Positions 9,249-17,210 are shown, counted from the first letter of the stretch. The stretch: 32,884 nt of DNA from Vibrio tasmaniensis 1F-187 (GCF_000272405.2 NZ_AJZM02000385.1:1-32884), one strand, 5' to 3'. Translations and numbers: made by a program. The notes: a model not told the origin generated them from the sequence alone.

Positions 9249-10378
9249 GTTCACCGCAAGATATTCGCATCATTCCAGCACATCAAATCAATGCAGGTAT
9301 GCCCTTGCTTGAAAAAGATACCGTGCGCAGTGTCTCTCCTTATGAGTTTCTTCCAACGTGGTTCTTCTACACGCCAGTGGTGATTCAAAGCCTGATGCAA
9401 GGGTTGCGGCACTTTGACTGGGCACTGCCGCTCATCGCCAACCCGAGTATTAAGTTAAGCGGCATGGTCGGCGAATCAAAACACGAGATACTGAGCCTTG
9501 CTGGATCATCGAGTCAGCGTTGGATCTCTCCGTTTATCACCTTAACCAAAACGGATCTTAGCAGTAAGAAACAAGCCGAAGATGCGCGCAGCGCACTCAT
9601 ACAGTCGGATCTCGATTTCCCGATTGTGGCTAAACCGGATCTTGGCTGTCGAGGTGTTGGCGTTAAGCTGATCAACACACAAGATCAACTTGAGCAGTAT
9701 GTTGAGTCTTTCCCAAATAATGCTCGCTTTCTATTGCAAGAAAAGGCGCCTTATCAAGCCGAGGCGGGTGTTTTCTATGTTCGCTACCCAAATAAAAAGC
9801 AAGGCGAGATCATCTCGATCACACTCAAGTACGCACCAATGGTGACGGGTGATGGCAGCTCGACACTCAAGCAGTTAATTGAAAATAGCCCGCGTGCTGG
9901 GCAGCTTAGTCACCTGTATCTACCGAGACATGAAGATAAATTAGATCAAGTGCTCGCAGAGGGCGAAGAGTTCCAACTCGCGTTCGCAGGTAGCCATAGC
10001 CGTGGCTGTATCTTCCGAGACGGTAATCAATACATCACTCAGGCTTTAACCGAACGCTTAGATGAGATATTCGACGACTTCGATGGCTTTCACTTTGGTC
10101 GACTCGACGTCAAATTCAAGGACATGCACAGCCTAATGAACGGCGAGGACTTCACTATCCTTGAGGTCAATGGCGCAAGCAGTGAGGCCGGGCACATCTG
10201 GGATCGCAACACACCGCTACGAGAGATATTTTCGACGCTACTTCTGCAATACCGCATTCTTTTTGATATTGGTGCTCAACAGAAACAAAGAGGCCACCAG
10301 TCTCCTTCTTTTAAGAGCTTATATAACGCGTGGCAAGAAGAGCGACGTCTTGTTCAACAATATCCGACCACCGATTAA
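9245..10378 (+). CDS. ATP-grasp ligase of unknown substrate
   Basis: This 377-residue cytoplasmic protein has the ATP-grasp fold of carboxylate-amine ligases. FPIVAKPDLGCRGVGV at 125-140 gives the nucleotide lysine (Lys130) and glycine-rich loop. GRLDVKF at 285-291 and ILEVNGASSEAGH at 305-317 supply the metal-binding Asp288, Glu307 and Asn309. It is often labelled D-alanine-D-alanine ligase-like, but the N-terminal 100 residues do not look like Ddl and the genome's real ddl should be elsewhere. Such enzymes join a carboxylate, often of an amino acid, to an amine. The start overlaps the DedA stop. Its place in an operon ending in olsF suggests an amino acid or aminolipid substrate, which is inference. 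Confidence 0.82.
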   Translation: MSSPQDIRIIPAHQINAGMPLLEKDTVRSVSPYEFLPTWFFYTPVVIQSLMQGLRHFDWALPLIANPSIKLSGMVGESKHEILSLAGSSSQRWISPFITLTKTDLSSKKQAEDARSALIQSDLDFPIVAKPDLGCRGVGVKLINTQDQLEQYVESFPNNARFLLQEKAPYQAEAGVFYVRYPNKKQGEIISITLKYAPMVTGDGSSTLKQLIENSPRAGQLSHLYLPRHEDKLDQVLAEGEEFQLAFAGSHSRGCIFRDGNQYITQALTERLDEIFDDFDGFHFGRLDVKFKDMHSLMNGEDFTILEVNGASSEAGHIWDRNTPLREIFSTLLLQYRILFDIGAQQKQRGHQSPSFKSLYNAWQEERRLVQQYPTTD

Positions 10379-10397
10379 CTTTGTACGAGGATCATGA

Positions 10398-10940
10398 ATG
10401 AACCCCATAGCCCAACCGAGCGCCCTAACTTCTTTCTCTCCTAGTATCAAGGGAGCGGTAGAGATATTGAATCAGGGTTTAGAGTTTTTGTTAGCGATAT
10501 CTGACAGCGACTATCTGACACGAGCAAAGCCGCACGTCACAAGTTCTATTGGTGAGCATACCCGTCACACGCTCGATCTTTTTCACGCTTTGATTTTAAA
10601 AGAGAATGCGACCGTTGATTACAACACTCGTCGTCGTGGTCACCCCGTCGAATTCGACAGGTCGATTGCGTTGAAAGAGATCCATTACGTGATCAACTGG
10701 CTTGAACGATTAGACCGCAGAGATCTCGAAGCGCCCATCATGATCCAAACCGAAGTTTCAATGGATACACAAGTGTTTGCCAGCCTGCCTTCTACGCTAG
10801 AAAGAGAGGTCACCTTTGCCGCGCTGCATGCCAATCATCATTACGCGATGATCAAGGTGATCACGACCTTTCTTGATGTCGAAACATGCAACACCTTTGG
10901 TTATGCCCCAACCACCAGCAGCTATTTGAGGGAGCAATAA
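10398..10940 (+). CDS. DinB-like four-helix bundle protein
   Basis: This 180-residue, mainly helical protein carries SSIGEHTRHTLDLFHAL (49-65) and LHANHHYAMIKVI (143-155). These match the spaced histidines of the DinB/YfiT superfamily, here His54 with His144, His147 or His148. Members bind a divalent metal, and several transfer thiols (bacillithiol or mycothiol), while many are unassigned. It starts 19 bases after the ATP-grasp gene with AGGATCATGA before the ATG, and stops 2 bases before the next gene. The family label is from fold-level motifs only. The substrate is unknown. Confidence 0.72.
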   Translation: MNPIAQPSALTSFSPSIKGAVEILNQGLEFLLAISDSDYLTRAKPHVTSSIGEHTRHTLDLFHALILKENATVDYNTRRRGHPVEFDRSIALKEIHYVINWLERLDRRDLEAPIMIQTEVSMDTQVFASLPSTLEREVTFAALHANHHYAMIKVITTFLDVETCNTFGYAPTTSSYLREQ

Positions 10941-10942
10941 TC

Positions 10943-11692
10943 ATGTGTTCAGTATCTTGGCTGCTTGAAGACAATGGCTATCAGGTCTTCTTTAATCGTG
11001 ATGAACAAAAGACACGGACACTGGCGATGCCACCTAAACAATATCGAGTTAACGGCGTCGATATCATCATGCCACTCGACCCAACCGGCGGTGGTAGCTG
11101 GATCAGTATCAATGAGTTCGGGCTTTCGTTATGCCTACTCAATAACTATCAAGGCATCGTTCCTGATGGACTTTTAGTCAGCCGTGGTTTGTTACTCAAG
11201 AACCTATCATCGAGTCGTAATATCAGTCAGCTCTCTGAAGCATTTCATAAGCTCGATCTGCACTCTTTTGCCCCATTTACCTTGCTAGCTTTCGCGCCGA
11301 ACTTAACTCAACACCATGGCTTGGTTATCGCCTATATGTGGGATGGCATTCAACAAAAAATAGTCGAAACCGACTCTCCGCTGTTCTCATCCGGTGTTGA
11401 TTTAGAGCGAGTGCAAGCCTATCGACAAGCAAAATACGATCAGCTTATGGCTACGGGTAAGAATCAACAGAACTTACTTCAATTTCACTCTCACCATCAC
11501 AGCGAACAACCTCATTTAGCGACCTGTATGCATCGTGAAGACGCGCACACAGTGAGCTTTACACACTTACGCAATCTACACGGCCAAGCCTCTATGTTTT
11601 ACGTACCCGGCTCGCCTTGTGAACCCATTAAACCATGCCAGATAAATCAACAGCGTTTTACCTTCGATTTATCACCAGCAATCAATCTATAG
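10943..11692 (+). CDS. NRDE/TANGO2-family protein
   Basis: This 249-residue protein opens with MCSVSWLLEDNGYQVFFNRDE. It has the second-position cysteine and the FFNRDE signature of the NRDE (TANGO2, DUF833) family, and also GGGSWI and a LLNNY segment. The fold is related to Ntn hydrolases. Eukaryotic relatives have been linked to haem handling and lipid metabolism, and bacterial members are uncharacterised. The start at 10943 was chosen because GAGGGAG lies 8 bases upstream and Cys2 is conserved. The longer in-frame reading from 10886 overlaps the previous gene. The 2-base gap to the DinB-like gene indicates co-translation. Confidence 0.82.
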   Translation: MCSVSWLLEDNGYQVFFNRDEQKTRTLAMPPKQYRVNGVDIIMPLDPTGGGSWISINEFGLSLCLLNNYQGIVPDGLLVSRGLLLKNLSSSRNISQLSEAFHKLDLHSFAPFTLLAFAPNLTQHHGLVIAYMWDGIQQKIVETDSPLFSSGVDLERVQAYRQAKYDQLMATGKNQQNLLQFHSHHHSEQPHLATCMHREDAHTVSFTHLRNLHGQASMFYVPGSPCEPIKPCQINQQRFTFDLSPAINL

Positions 11693-11704
11693 ATGGAGTC
11701 CATC

Positions 11705-12142
11705 ATGAGAAAACTATTAACCATGGTCATGCTACTTGTTAGCCCTTACGTCTTTGCCGCCGATGAAATCTACACAGGGTTCTTTAGCAGCAAGGCGCTC
11801 GATGGCTACGACACTGTGGCTTACTTCACTTCAGGTAAGCCCATTGAAGGCAGTAAAAAATTCAGCACCGAGTACAAAGGCGCAGACTGGTATTTCTCTT
11901 CTGAAAAGAATCTGACTTTATTTGTTAATAATCCTGAAAAATATGCCCCTCAATATGGTGGCTATTGCGCTTGGGCTGTTTCAGCAAAAAGTGATTTTGC
12001 ACCCGGAGACCCGAATCAATGGACGATTGTTGATAACAAGCTTTACCTCAACTACGACCAAGAGATTAAACAGCGTTGGGAACAAGACCGAGCGCAACAT
12101 ATTCAAAAAGCCGACACCATTTGGCCGCAACTGATCAAATAA
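11705..12142 (+). CDS. secreted YHS-domain protein
   Basis: This 145-residue protein starts with a signal peptide, MRKLLTMVMLLVSPYVFA, with cleavage likely after Ala18. The mature part contains LDGYDTVAYFTSG and APQYGGYCAWAVS, the pattern of YHS-domain proteins, a small fold often found in metal-related proteins. One cysteine (in YGGYCAW) remains in the mature protein. The ATG at 11705 follows GGAG by 6 bases. The upstream ATG at 11693 overlaps that ribosome binding site and would lengthen the signal N-region, so it was not used. It sits 12 bases after the NRDE gene and 10 before the DoxX-like gene. YHS and DoxX-like proteins as neighbours suggest a joint job at the membrane, possibly redox or metal related. 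Confidence 0.78.
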   Translation: MRKLLTMVMLLVSPYVFAADEIYTGFFSSKALDGYDTVAYFTSGKPIEGSKKFSTEYKGADWYFSSEKNLTLFVNNPEKYAPQYGGYCAWAVSAKSDFAPGDPNQWTIVDNKLYLNYDQEIKQRWEQDRAQHIQKADTIWPQLIK

Positions 12143-12152
12143 GGGAATAACC

Positions 12153-12596
12153 ATGACATTCACTCCAGCTAAACATATCCCTGCGGCATTTATTGCGTTT
12201 GTGTTCATTCAGTCGCTGTTTTTTAAGTTCACAGGCTCATACGAAACTGAGCATATCTTTGGCACCTTAGCGACATGGTCTGGCTTAAGTTGGTTCGGTT
12301 CATTTGGCGGCTACTTGATTGGGTTCGCTGAATTGATTGCTGCCATTTTACTGTTTACTCGTTGGCATGGCTTGGGTGCCATCATGAGTGTGGGAATTAT
12401 GAGTGGTGCGATTTTCTTCCACCTGTTTACACCACTCGGTATTCAAATGCCTGAGTTTAATGCAGCGGGTGAAATTGTCGGTTATGACGGCGGATTACTG
12501 TTTGGTATGGCATGCCTAGTGTGGTTGTGCGGTGCATTTTTAAGTGTGAAAGATTTCAAGAATCAAGACGGTTTCCTAAACAACTTTAGTCAATAA
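12153..12596 (+). CDS. DoxX-like inner-membrane protein
   Basis: This 147-residue protein has four hydrophobic segments, at about 10-24, 50-67, 73-90 and 113-131. The pattern LFFKFTGSYET, then a glycine-rich GSFGGYLIGFAELIAAILLF, and a third and fourth helix fits the DoxX/DoxD-like four-helix family. Family members have been tied to oxidoreductase complexes, but this one has no known role. AAGGG 8 bases before the ATG is a good ribosome binding site. It comes 10 bases after the YHS gene and 12 bases before olsF. Confidence 0.72.
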   Translation: MTFTPAKHIPAAFIAFVFIQSLFFKFTGSYETEHIFGTLATWSGLSWFGSFGGYLIGFAELIAAILLFTRWHGLGAIMSVGIMSGAIFFHLFTPLGIQMPEFNAAGEIVGYDGGLLFGMACLVWLCGAFLSVKDFKNQDGFLNNFSQ

Positions 12597-12608
12597 GGTA
12601 GCTTCATT

Positions 12609-14363
12609 ATGATTGATAGTCCTTTTCGTTTACCACGTTACACGCCTTTTGGTTTAGGTGAGTCTGTTGTCGAGTGGGCAACTGGGCTATCTAAGCTAGA
12701 TAAACTCTATCAAGATAGACCTGATGAGTTATCTAGTTTTGAATTCATGCATCACACCCTGTCGGCATTGAATATCGACTATTCTATTTCAGCAGGCGCC
12801 ACTGACAATATTCCTGAAGAAGGACCGGTTGTGATTGTGGCTAACCACCCGCTTGGCGCGATTGAAGGTGTGATCCTTGCTGATCTCGTAGGATCGGTAA
12901 GGAAGGATGTGAAGGTGTTGGCGAATGAGTTGCTCAAGCGACTACCTGAACTGGATGATCTTTTCATCGGAGTCGATGTCTTTAATAGTAAAGAATCAAA
13001 ACGAACCAACGCTAAAGCCATTCGAGATGCCAATCGTCATTTGGCAGGCGGGGGGCTATTGATTGTGTTCCCTGCGGGCGAAGTATCGAGTTACCGTAAA
13101 GGGGCAAAAACACTGACAGACATCGAATGGAGCAAATCGGTTGCCAAGTTCGTCAAACGTCATCAGGCAACTACGGTTCCTATCTTTATCAATGGTAAAA
13201 ACAGCGAGCTTTTCTACCAAGCTGGACGAGTTCATCCACTGCTAAGAACGGCTTTACTTGGCCGTGAACTTCTTAATAAACGAGCGACTACCATCTCTAT
13301 CTCTATTGGCTCTTCAATCCCATACTCAGAGATAAAATCGTTTGAACAAGAGATGGATATCGTCAACTATCTGCGACTCAATACCTATCTGATGAGTCAA
13401 CAAGATAGCCCTAGTACGCCAATCCATGCGCCCTCTTTTGACACTCAGGTTATTGCGCCTATTCCATCAGAAGTACTCTCTATAGAAGTCGCGTCACTTC
13501 CTCAAGAAATGAGATTACTGGAACAGGGAGATTTTGAGGTGTACTGCACACCGAGCCAGTCGATCCCCAATTTAATGCGCGAGATTGGTCGAGTAAGAGA
13601 GGAGAGCTTTAGAGAGGTCGGCGAAGGCAGCGGGCTTGCCTGTGATTTAGATGAGTATGACCTTTACTACCATCAACTGTTTGTGTGGAACAAAGCCAAG
13701 GCTGAATTAGTCGGTGCATATCGACTTGGTATGGTCGACAAGTTGATCGCTGAGCACGGGCTTGATCAACTCTATTCCCGCAGTCTGTTTAACTACAATC
13801 AAGAATTCATCGATACTTTAGACAACAGTATCGAGCTTGGGCGTTCTGTAGTGAGCAAGCCTTATCAAAAGAGCCTTAACTCACTATTACTATTGTGGAA
13901 AGGTATCGCGGCCTTCGTGTATCGTCATCCTCAATACACTCACCTATTCGGCCCAGTCAGTATCAGTAATGATTACAGCCACAATGCGCGTCTGTTGATT
14001 GCGACGACCTTATCGATACATCATTATGACGAAGAAAAAGCAAACCTGGTTTCTCCTTCTTCACCACTCAATACCAGTAATCATGTGTTCTGGCAAAATC
14101 ATCTGTTATCGTCATTGGCGAGTGTTCCTCTGCTCTCTAAAGTGTTAGCGCGTATGGAGCAAGGAAAAGGCCTGCCAGTACTACTCCGCCAATACCTAGG
14201 GATGAACGGTAAGTTGGTGTGCTTTAACGTCGACCCATCATTTAATGATGCTCTGGATGGCTTGATTGTGGTTAACCTTAAGAAAGTACCACTGAAAACT
14301 CTTGGTAAATACATGGGTAGAGAACTTGCTCAAGATTATCTAGCACAGCACGCTCGACGCTGA
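12609..14363 (+). CDS. olsF: bifunctional ornithine-lipid synthase (OlsA-OlsB fusion)
   Basis: This 584-residue protein carries both steps of ornithine lipid synthesis. The N-terminal half is a PlsC/OlsA-type O-acyltransferase with NHPLGAIEG at 79-87 and FPAGEVS at 154-160. The C-terminal half, from about 305, is an OlsB-like N-acyltransferase of the GNAT type, with REESFREVGEGSG, ELVGAYRLG and IELGRSVVSKPYQ. The order of domains is that of OlsF from Serratia and Vibrio cholerae, opposite to separate OlsB then OlsA action. Known members work in phosphate-poor medium, replacing phospholipids with phosphate-free lipid. Automated annotation often calls it lysophospholipid acyltransferase or hemolysin. 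It is the last of the seven closely spaced genes. The ribosome binding site AAGG is modest. Confidence 0.86.
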   Translation: MIDSPFRLPRYTPFGLGESVVEWATGLSKLDKLYQDRPDELSSFEFMHHTLSALNIDYSISAGATDNIPEEGPVVIVANHPLGAIEGVILADLVGSVRKDVKVLANELLKRLPELDDLFIGVDVFNSKESKRTNAKAIRDANRHLAGGGLLIVFPAGEVSSYRKGAKTLTDIEWSKSVAKFVKRHQATTVPIFINGKNSELFYQAGRVHPLLRTALLGRELLNKRATTISISIGSSIPYSEIKSFEQEMDIVNYLRLNTYLMSQQDSPSTPIHAPSFDTQVIAPIPSEVLSIEVASLPQEMRLLEQGDFEVYCTPSQSIPNLMREIGRVREESFREVGEGSGLACDLDEYDLYYHQLFVWNKAKAELVGAYRLGMVDKLIAEHGLDQLYSRSLFNYNQEFIDTLDNSIELGRSVVSKPYQKSLNSLLLLWKGIAAFVYRHPQYTHLFGPVSISNDYSHNARLLIATTLSIHHYDEEKANLVSPSSPLNTSNHVFWQNHLLSSLASVPLLSKVLARMEQGKGLPVLLRQYLGMNGKLVCFNVDPSFNDALDGLIVVNLKKVPLKTLGKYMGRELAQDYLAQHARR

Positions 14364-14387
14364 TTTAGCCCGCTCTGTACCTAAACT

Positions 14388-14419
14388 CAAATAAGTGCGA
14401 TGATTTCGACACTTATTTG
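14388..14419. repeat. inverted repeat between olsF and the Crp/Fnr-like gene
   Basis: CAAATAAGTG (14388-14397) and CACTTATTTG (14410-14419) are perfect 10-base arms around 12 bases. Pairing continues imperfectly outward (CCTAA at 14380-14384 with TTAGG at 14421-14425). It could end olsF transcription, although only a poor T-run follows, or it could be an operator: it ends 15 bases before the ATG of a transcription regulator, so autoregulation is possible. Confidence 0.5.
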
Positions 14420-14434
14420 GGTTAGGTTATTTCC

Positions 14435-15001
14435 ATGCACACCTCTTTTATCGAACAACTACAAAGCTTCGACTTCTCTGAAAGTCAGATTGAATCTCTA
14501 TTAGCCGTCGCGAAACCACTTGAGCTACCAACCAGACACATCCTGATCAATCAAGGTGAAATGGCGAGTTCAATCTACTTTGTACTTGAAGGCTTGTGCC
14601 ACGCTTGTTATCTCACTGATGACGGCAAGCAATACAGCAAAGAGTTCTACTGGGAACAAGATTGGATCATCGGCTTTGAGAGTCTGATAAAAAACCAAGC
14701 GTCCCCTTACCTATTAGAAACGCTCACACCAATTACTATGTTAGAACTGCCAATGAACGCAGTTATCGAGTGGCGCGCATCAAACAACCCTTTGTATTTA
14801 AAGTTATTAGAAACTCAGCTGATGCATAAGGAAAACAAAGAACGCTTTATGCTGCTCTATACTCCAGAGCAACGCTATCAACTTTTCTGCGAACATTATC
14901 CCGACCTTGAACAGCGCTTGAACGACAATCAAATTGCTGCTTACCTCGGTATAACCGCGATCAGCCTGAGCAGAATCAAAGGTCGAATTAACAATAGTTA
15001 A
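14435..15001 (+). CDS. Crp/Fnr-family transcription regulator
   Basis: This 188-residue protein has an N-terminal cyclic-nucleotide-binding-like beta-roll, with RHILINQGEMASSIYFVLEG (about 34-53) as its typical start. A long dimer helix follows at about 125-145. The C-terminal helix-turn-helix contains NDNQIAAYLGITAISLSRIKGRI (about 164-186). It is shorter than CRP, like many Crp-family proteins in this size class. No FNR-type cysteine cluster is seen at the N-terminus, so it is not an oxygen-sensing FNR. The effector is unknown. It may be transcribed separately from olsF, since the 71-base gap holds an inverted repeat. Confidence 0.87.
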   Translation: MHTSFIEQLQSFDFSESQIESLLAVAKPLELPTRHILINQGEMASSIYFVLEGLCHACYLTDDGKQYSKEFYWEQDWIIGFESLIKNQASPYLLETLTPITMLELPMNAVIEWRASNNPLYLKLLETQLMHKENKERFMLLYTPEQRYQLFCEHYPDLEQRLNDNQIAAYLGITAISLSRIKGRINNS

Positions 15002-15058
15002 TGCCAACAATCATCGCACATAGTACATTCAGAGCATCGATAATCTCTGGATGTAAAC

Positions 15059-15511
15059 ATGATCACTTGGCACTCAATTCCCTTCTCTGAACTTTCAACA
15101 CAGCAGCTTTATCAACTACTTCAATTACGAGTAGATGTGTTCGTCGTTGAACAAAATTGCCCTTATCCAGAACTCGACGGTAAAGATACACTCGCGGGTG
15201 TTGAACACTTGCTTGGCTATGCTGATGCAGAGTTAGTGGCGTGTGCACGCTTGTTACCACCAGGAACTTCTTACGACAACACGAGCATCGGTCGAGTGGC
15301 AACGAAGCAATCGGCAAGAGGTGATGGTTTAGGGCATCAATTGATAAAAGAAGCGTTAACACGCTGTGAGGCTCTTTGGCCGAGCAAGACCATCGATATT
15401 GGCGCGCAACAACACCTAGAAAACTTCTATGCGAATCACGGGTTCGAAACTATCTCTGAGATGTATCTGGAAGACGATATTCCGCATGTAGACATGAGAT
15501 TTGAAAAGTAA
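15059..15511 (+). CDS. elaA: ElaA-like GNAT acetyltransferase
   Basis: This 150-residue single-domain N-acetyltransferase resembles E. coli ElaA: QLLQLRVDVFVVEQNCPYPELDGKD at about 20-44, ARLLPPG, IGRVATKQSARGDGLGHQLI (about 77-96) with the acetyl-CoA loop, and a C-terminal YANHGFETISEMYLEDDIPHVDM. The substrate is unknown. The stop overlaps the next start by one base (TAATG), so it is translated together with the EamA transporter. Confidence 0.88.
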   Translation: MITWHSIPFSELSTQQLYQLLQLRVDVFVVEQNCPYPELDGKDTLAGVEHLLGYADAELVACARLLPPGTSYDNTSIGRVATKQSARGDGLGHQLIKEALTRCEALWPSKTIDIGAQQHLENFYANHGFETISEMYLEDDIPHVDMRFEK

Positions 15512-16359
15512 TGACGAATATCACTGTCGGTATTCTATTGTTGGTTGCAGGTAACTTGTTTGCCTCGCTTTCCGACGTAGCGGTAAAACTGTTGAATGGC
15601 GAAGTACCGCCTCTTCAGTATATTTTTTTCCGACAGTTGATATCTCTGCTCATCATCACCCCTTTGTGGCTACAACAGAAAAAAGAACAACGACGCTTAC
15701 AACAAGCTAAAGTGACCTTTATTCGAGGACAACTGATCCTAATCGGCAGCGGATGTATGGTCGTCGCGATCACCCACCTTTCTTTGGCTACCGCCAACGC
15801 AGTATTTTACGTCGCGCCCCTGTTGATGTTACCTCTCTCTATGTTTCTACTGAAAGAGCAACCGGCACTTGGCAAGGTTATCGCCACCACTATCGGTTTT
15901 ATTGGTGCATTGATTGTCTTGAGGCCATCACAATTTCATTGGGCAGCACTGTTTGCTTTGGGTACAGCACTCACCCTCGCACTATTCAATGTATTGGTAA
16001 GAAAGCTTCCTAGTGAGCAAACGGTGGTCACTACGCTGTGGTGGACAACCTTATGCTCTATTCCAGCCTCATTAGTACTGTGCTTCTTATACTGGCAGCC
16101 GGTGTCTGTGGAGCATTTGGGATACATAGCATTAAGTGCGACGCTAATCTTAAGCTACAACGGACTTGCGGTCGCTGCCTACCAAAAAGCACACTCTAGT
16201 CAAATTGCCTTGGCTGAATACTCAGGCTTAGTGTTTGTCGCCATAATAGGCGCGATATGGTTTGATGAGATTCCAGATACGTTAACCTTTATCGGAATTA
16301 TGCTCATCATCTTACCGCTTGCACCTTTCAAGCGACCAAAAAAAAGAGCTAATCATTAG
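15511..16359 (+). CDS. EamA/DMT-family transporter
   Basis: This 282-residue membrane protein has about ten hydrophobic helices in two similar halves, as in the drug/metabolite transporter superfamily. The first half includes NLFASLSDVAVKLL and FFRQLISLLIITPL, and the second half starts with HWAALFALGTALTLALFNVLVRK. ATANAVFYVAPLLMLPLSM is the typical fourth helix of an EamA domain. The transported compound is unknown. The coupling to the upstream acetyltransferase by a one-base overlap suggests related function. The terminator begins inside the last codons. Confidence 0.9.
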   Translation: MTNITVGILLLVAGNLFASLSDVAVKLLNGEVPPLQYIFFRQLISLLIITPLWLQQKKEQRRLQQAKVTFIRGQLILIGSGCMVVAITHLSLATANAVFYVAPLLMLPLSMFLLKEQPALGKVIATTIGFIGALIVLRPSQFHWAALFALGTALTLALFNVLVRKLPSEQTVVTTLWWTTLCSIPASLVLCFLYWQPVSVEHLGYIALSATLILSYNGLAVAAYQKAHSSQIALAEYSGLVFVAIIGAIWFDEIPDTLTFIGIMLIILPLAPFKRPKKRANH

Positions 16360-16366
16360 CTCTTTT
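16342..16366. terminator. bidirectional terminator between the EamA gene and ytfB
   Basis: AAAAGAGCT and AGCTCTTTT form a 9-bp stem with AATCATT as the loop. The stop codon of the plus-strand transporter lies inside it. On the minus strand the stem is followed by eight T in a row, so it works best for ytfB, which converges from the other side. On the plus strand the T-run is shorter. Confidence 0.85.
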
Positions 16367-16418
16367 CTATCGACTATCTGTATCTGACAAAACGCTTAAA
16401 CGCAGGCTCAGAATTGAG

Positions 16419-16997
16419 CTACTTACTACGGCCAAAGCCACCGTCTGACAATCGGAAAAACATCACCGAAGTGTTGCCTTTTTCTAGCTGAAGAATGTCT
16501 AGTTTCCCGGTCTCGGCGAGTTTGAATCGAACTAGCTGGCCTTTACGAATCTGACTAAGTGGTTTGTCTGCCCCTTCAATACGCACTAGCGCGTTCAAGT
16601 CAGACAACGGTAAGTCGTTATTTCGAAAAACCTGCGCTAACGTATCCCCTTGCTTAACAAGATACTCTTGCCAACTGGTTAGCTCAGAAGAATTACTTTT
16701 AGCATTTTTCTGCTCGCTTAAGCCAACAGTATTTATCTCAAGCTCAACACGAGATGTTGCTGGTGCGTTGTCTACTTTAGGCTCTGGTAGCGGTGTAAAC
16801 AATAAGATTAATATGATCGGCGAAATCACCATCAATAATTTCTGGTGTAATTTCGGCAATGATCCCCAAGTTTGCACTGTTGAGGTTTTCATTTTCTTTA
16901 GATCGATCGAGCTTAGTTTCTCTTTGACCTGATTCAGTCGGTCCTTGAACTCTGCTAAGTGGTCTACTTTCTGTTTTTTCTTTTGACGACGATTCAT
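16419..16997 (-). CDS. ytfB: YtfB/OapA-family cell envelope protein
   Basis: This 192-residue protein is membrane-anchored through one helix at about residues 54-70 (LLMVISPIILILLF), with a basic, cytoplasmic N-terminus and a periplasmic C-terminal domain. The C-terminal domain (about 108-192) contains WQEYLVKQGDTLAQVFRNNDLP, IEGADKPLSQIRKGQLVRF and FFRLSDGGF, matching the OapA/LysM-like domain of E. coli YtfB and Haemophilus OapA, which bind glycan and act in division or adhesion. The start at 16997 follows AGGA by 9 bases. The open frame back to 17099 was rejected as it lacks a ribosome binding site. The E. coli gene also lies next to fklB, which supports the assignment. Confidence 0.82.
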   Translation of the reverse strand: MNRRQKKKQKVDHLAEFKDRLNQVKEKLSSIDLKKMKTSTVQTWGSLPKLHQKLLMVISPIILILLFTPLPEPKVDNAPATSRVELEINTVGLSEQKNAKSNSSELTSWQEYLVKQGDTLAQVFRNNDLPLSDLNALVRIEGADKPLSQIRKGQLVRFKLAETGKLDILQLEKGNTSVMFFRLSDGGFGRSK

Positions 16998-17146
16998 GCC
17001 ACTGCGTCCTATACATTGAATAACTACAGTATAAAAACCAAAGTACCAACAGTATAGATCTTTCCGCGACAACAGAGAGCAAAGCAAGAAAATTGACATA
17101 GCTGTGATTTGGACACGGTAAAGCGTAAGTGATCAGAGGCTAGCCG

Positions 17147-17175
17147 TTTATTCAGGCTGCTAATACTGGTATTCT
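17147..17175 (+). promoter_or_regulatory. candidate promoter of fklB
   Basis: TTTATT (17147-17152) and TATTCT (17170-17175) are 17 bases apart, and TGG directly before the -10 gives an extended -10 element. The -35 match is weak. The hexamers were placed by eye in the 111-base gap between fklB and the annotated ytfB-side open frame. Confidence 0.4.
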
Positions 17176-17210
17176 TACCCTTTTAGTACTGACAAAAAGA
17201 GTGACTTTTC

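Noticed and set aside
12609..14363. OlsF as a hemolysin
   Set aside because: The OlsA-like N-terminal half and OlsB-like C-terminal half explain the whole protein; hemolysin is an old label for this family.
14435..15001. FNR-type oxygen sensor
   Set aside because: The N-terminal cysteine cluster required for the iron-sulfur centre is missing.
16998..17099. Longer N-terminus for ytfB
   Set aside because: No ribosome binding site before the upstream ATG; AGGA precedes the start at 16997, which also gives the expected basic cytoplasmic tail.
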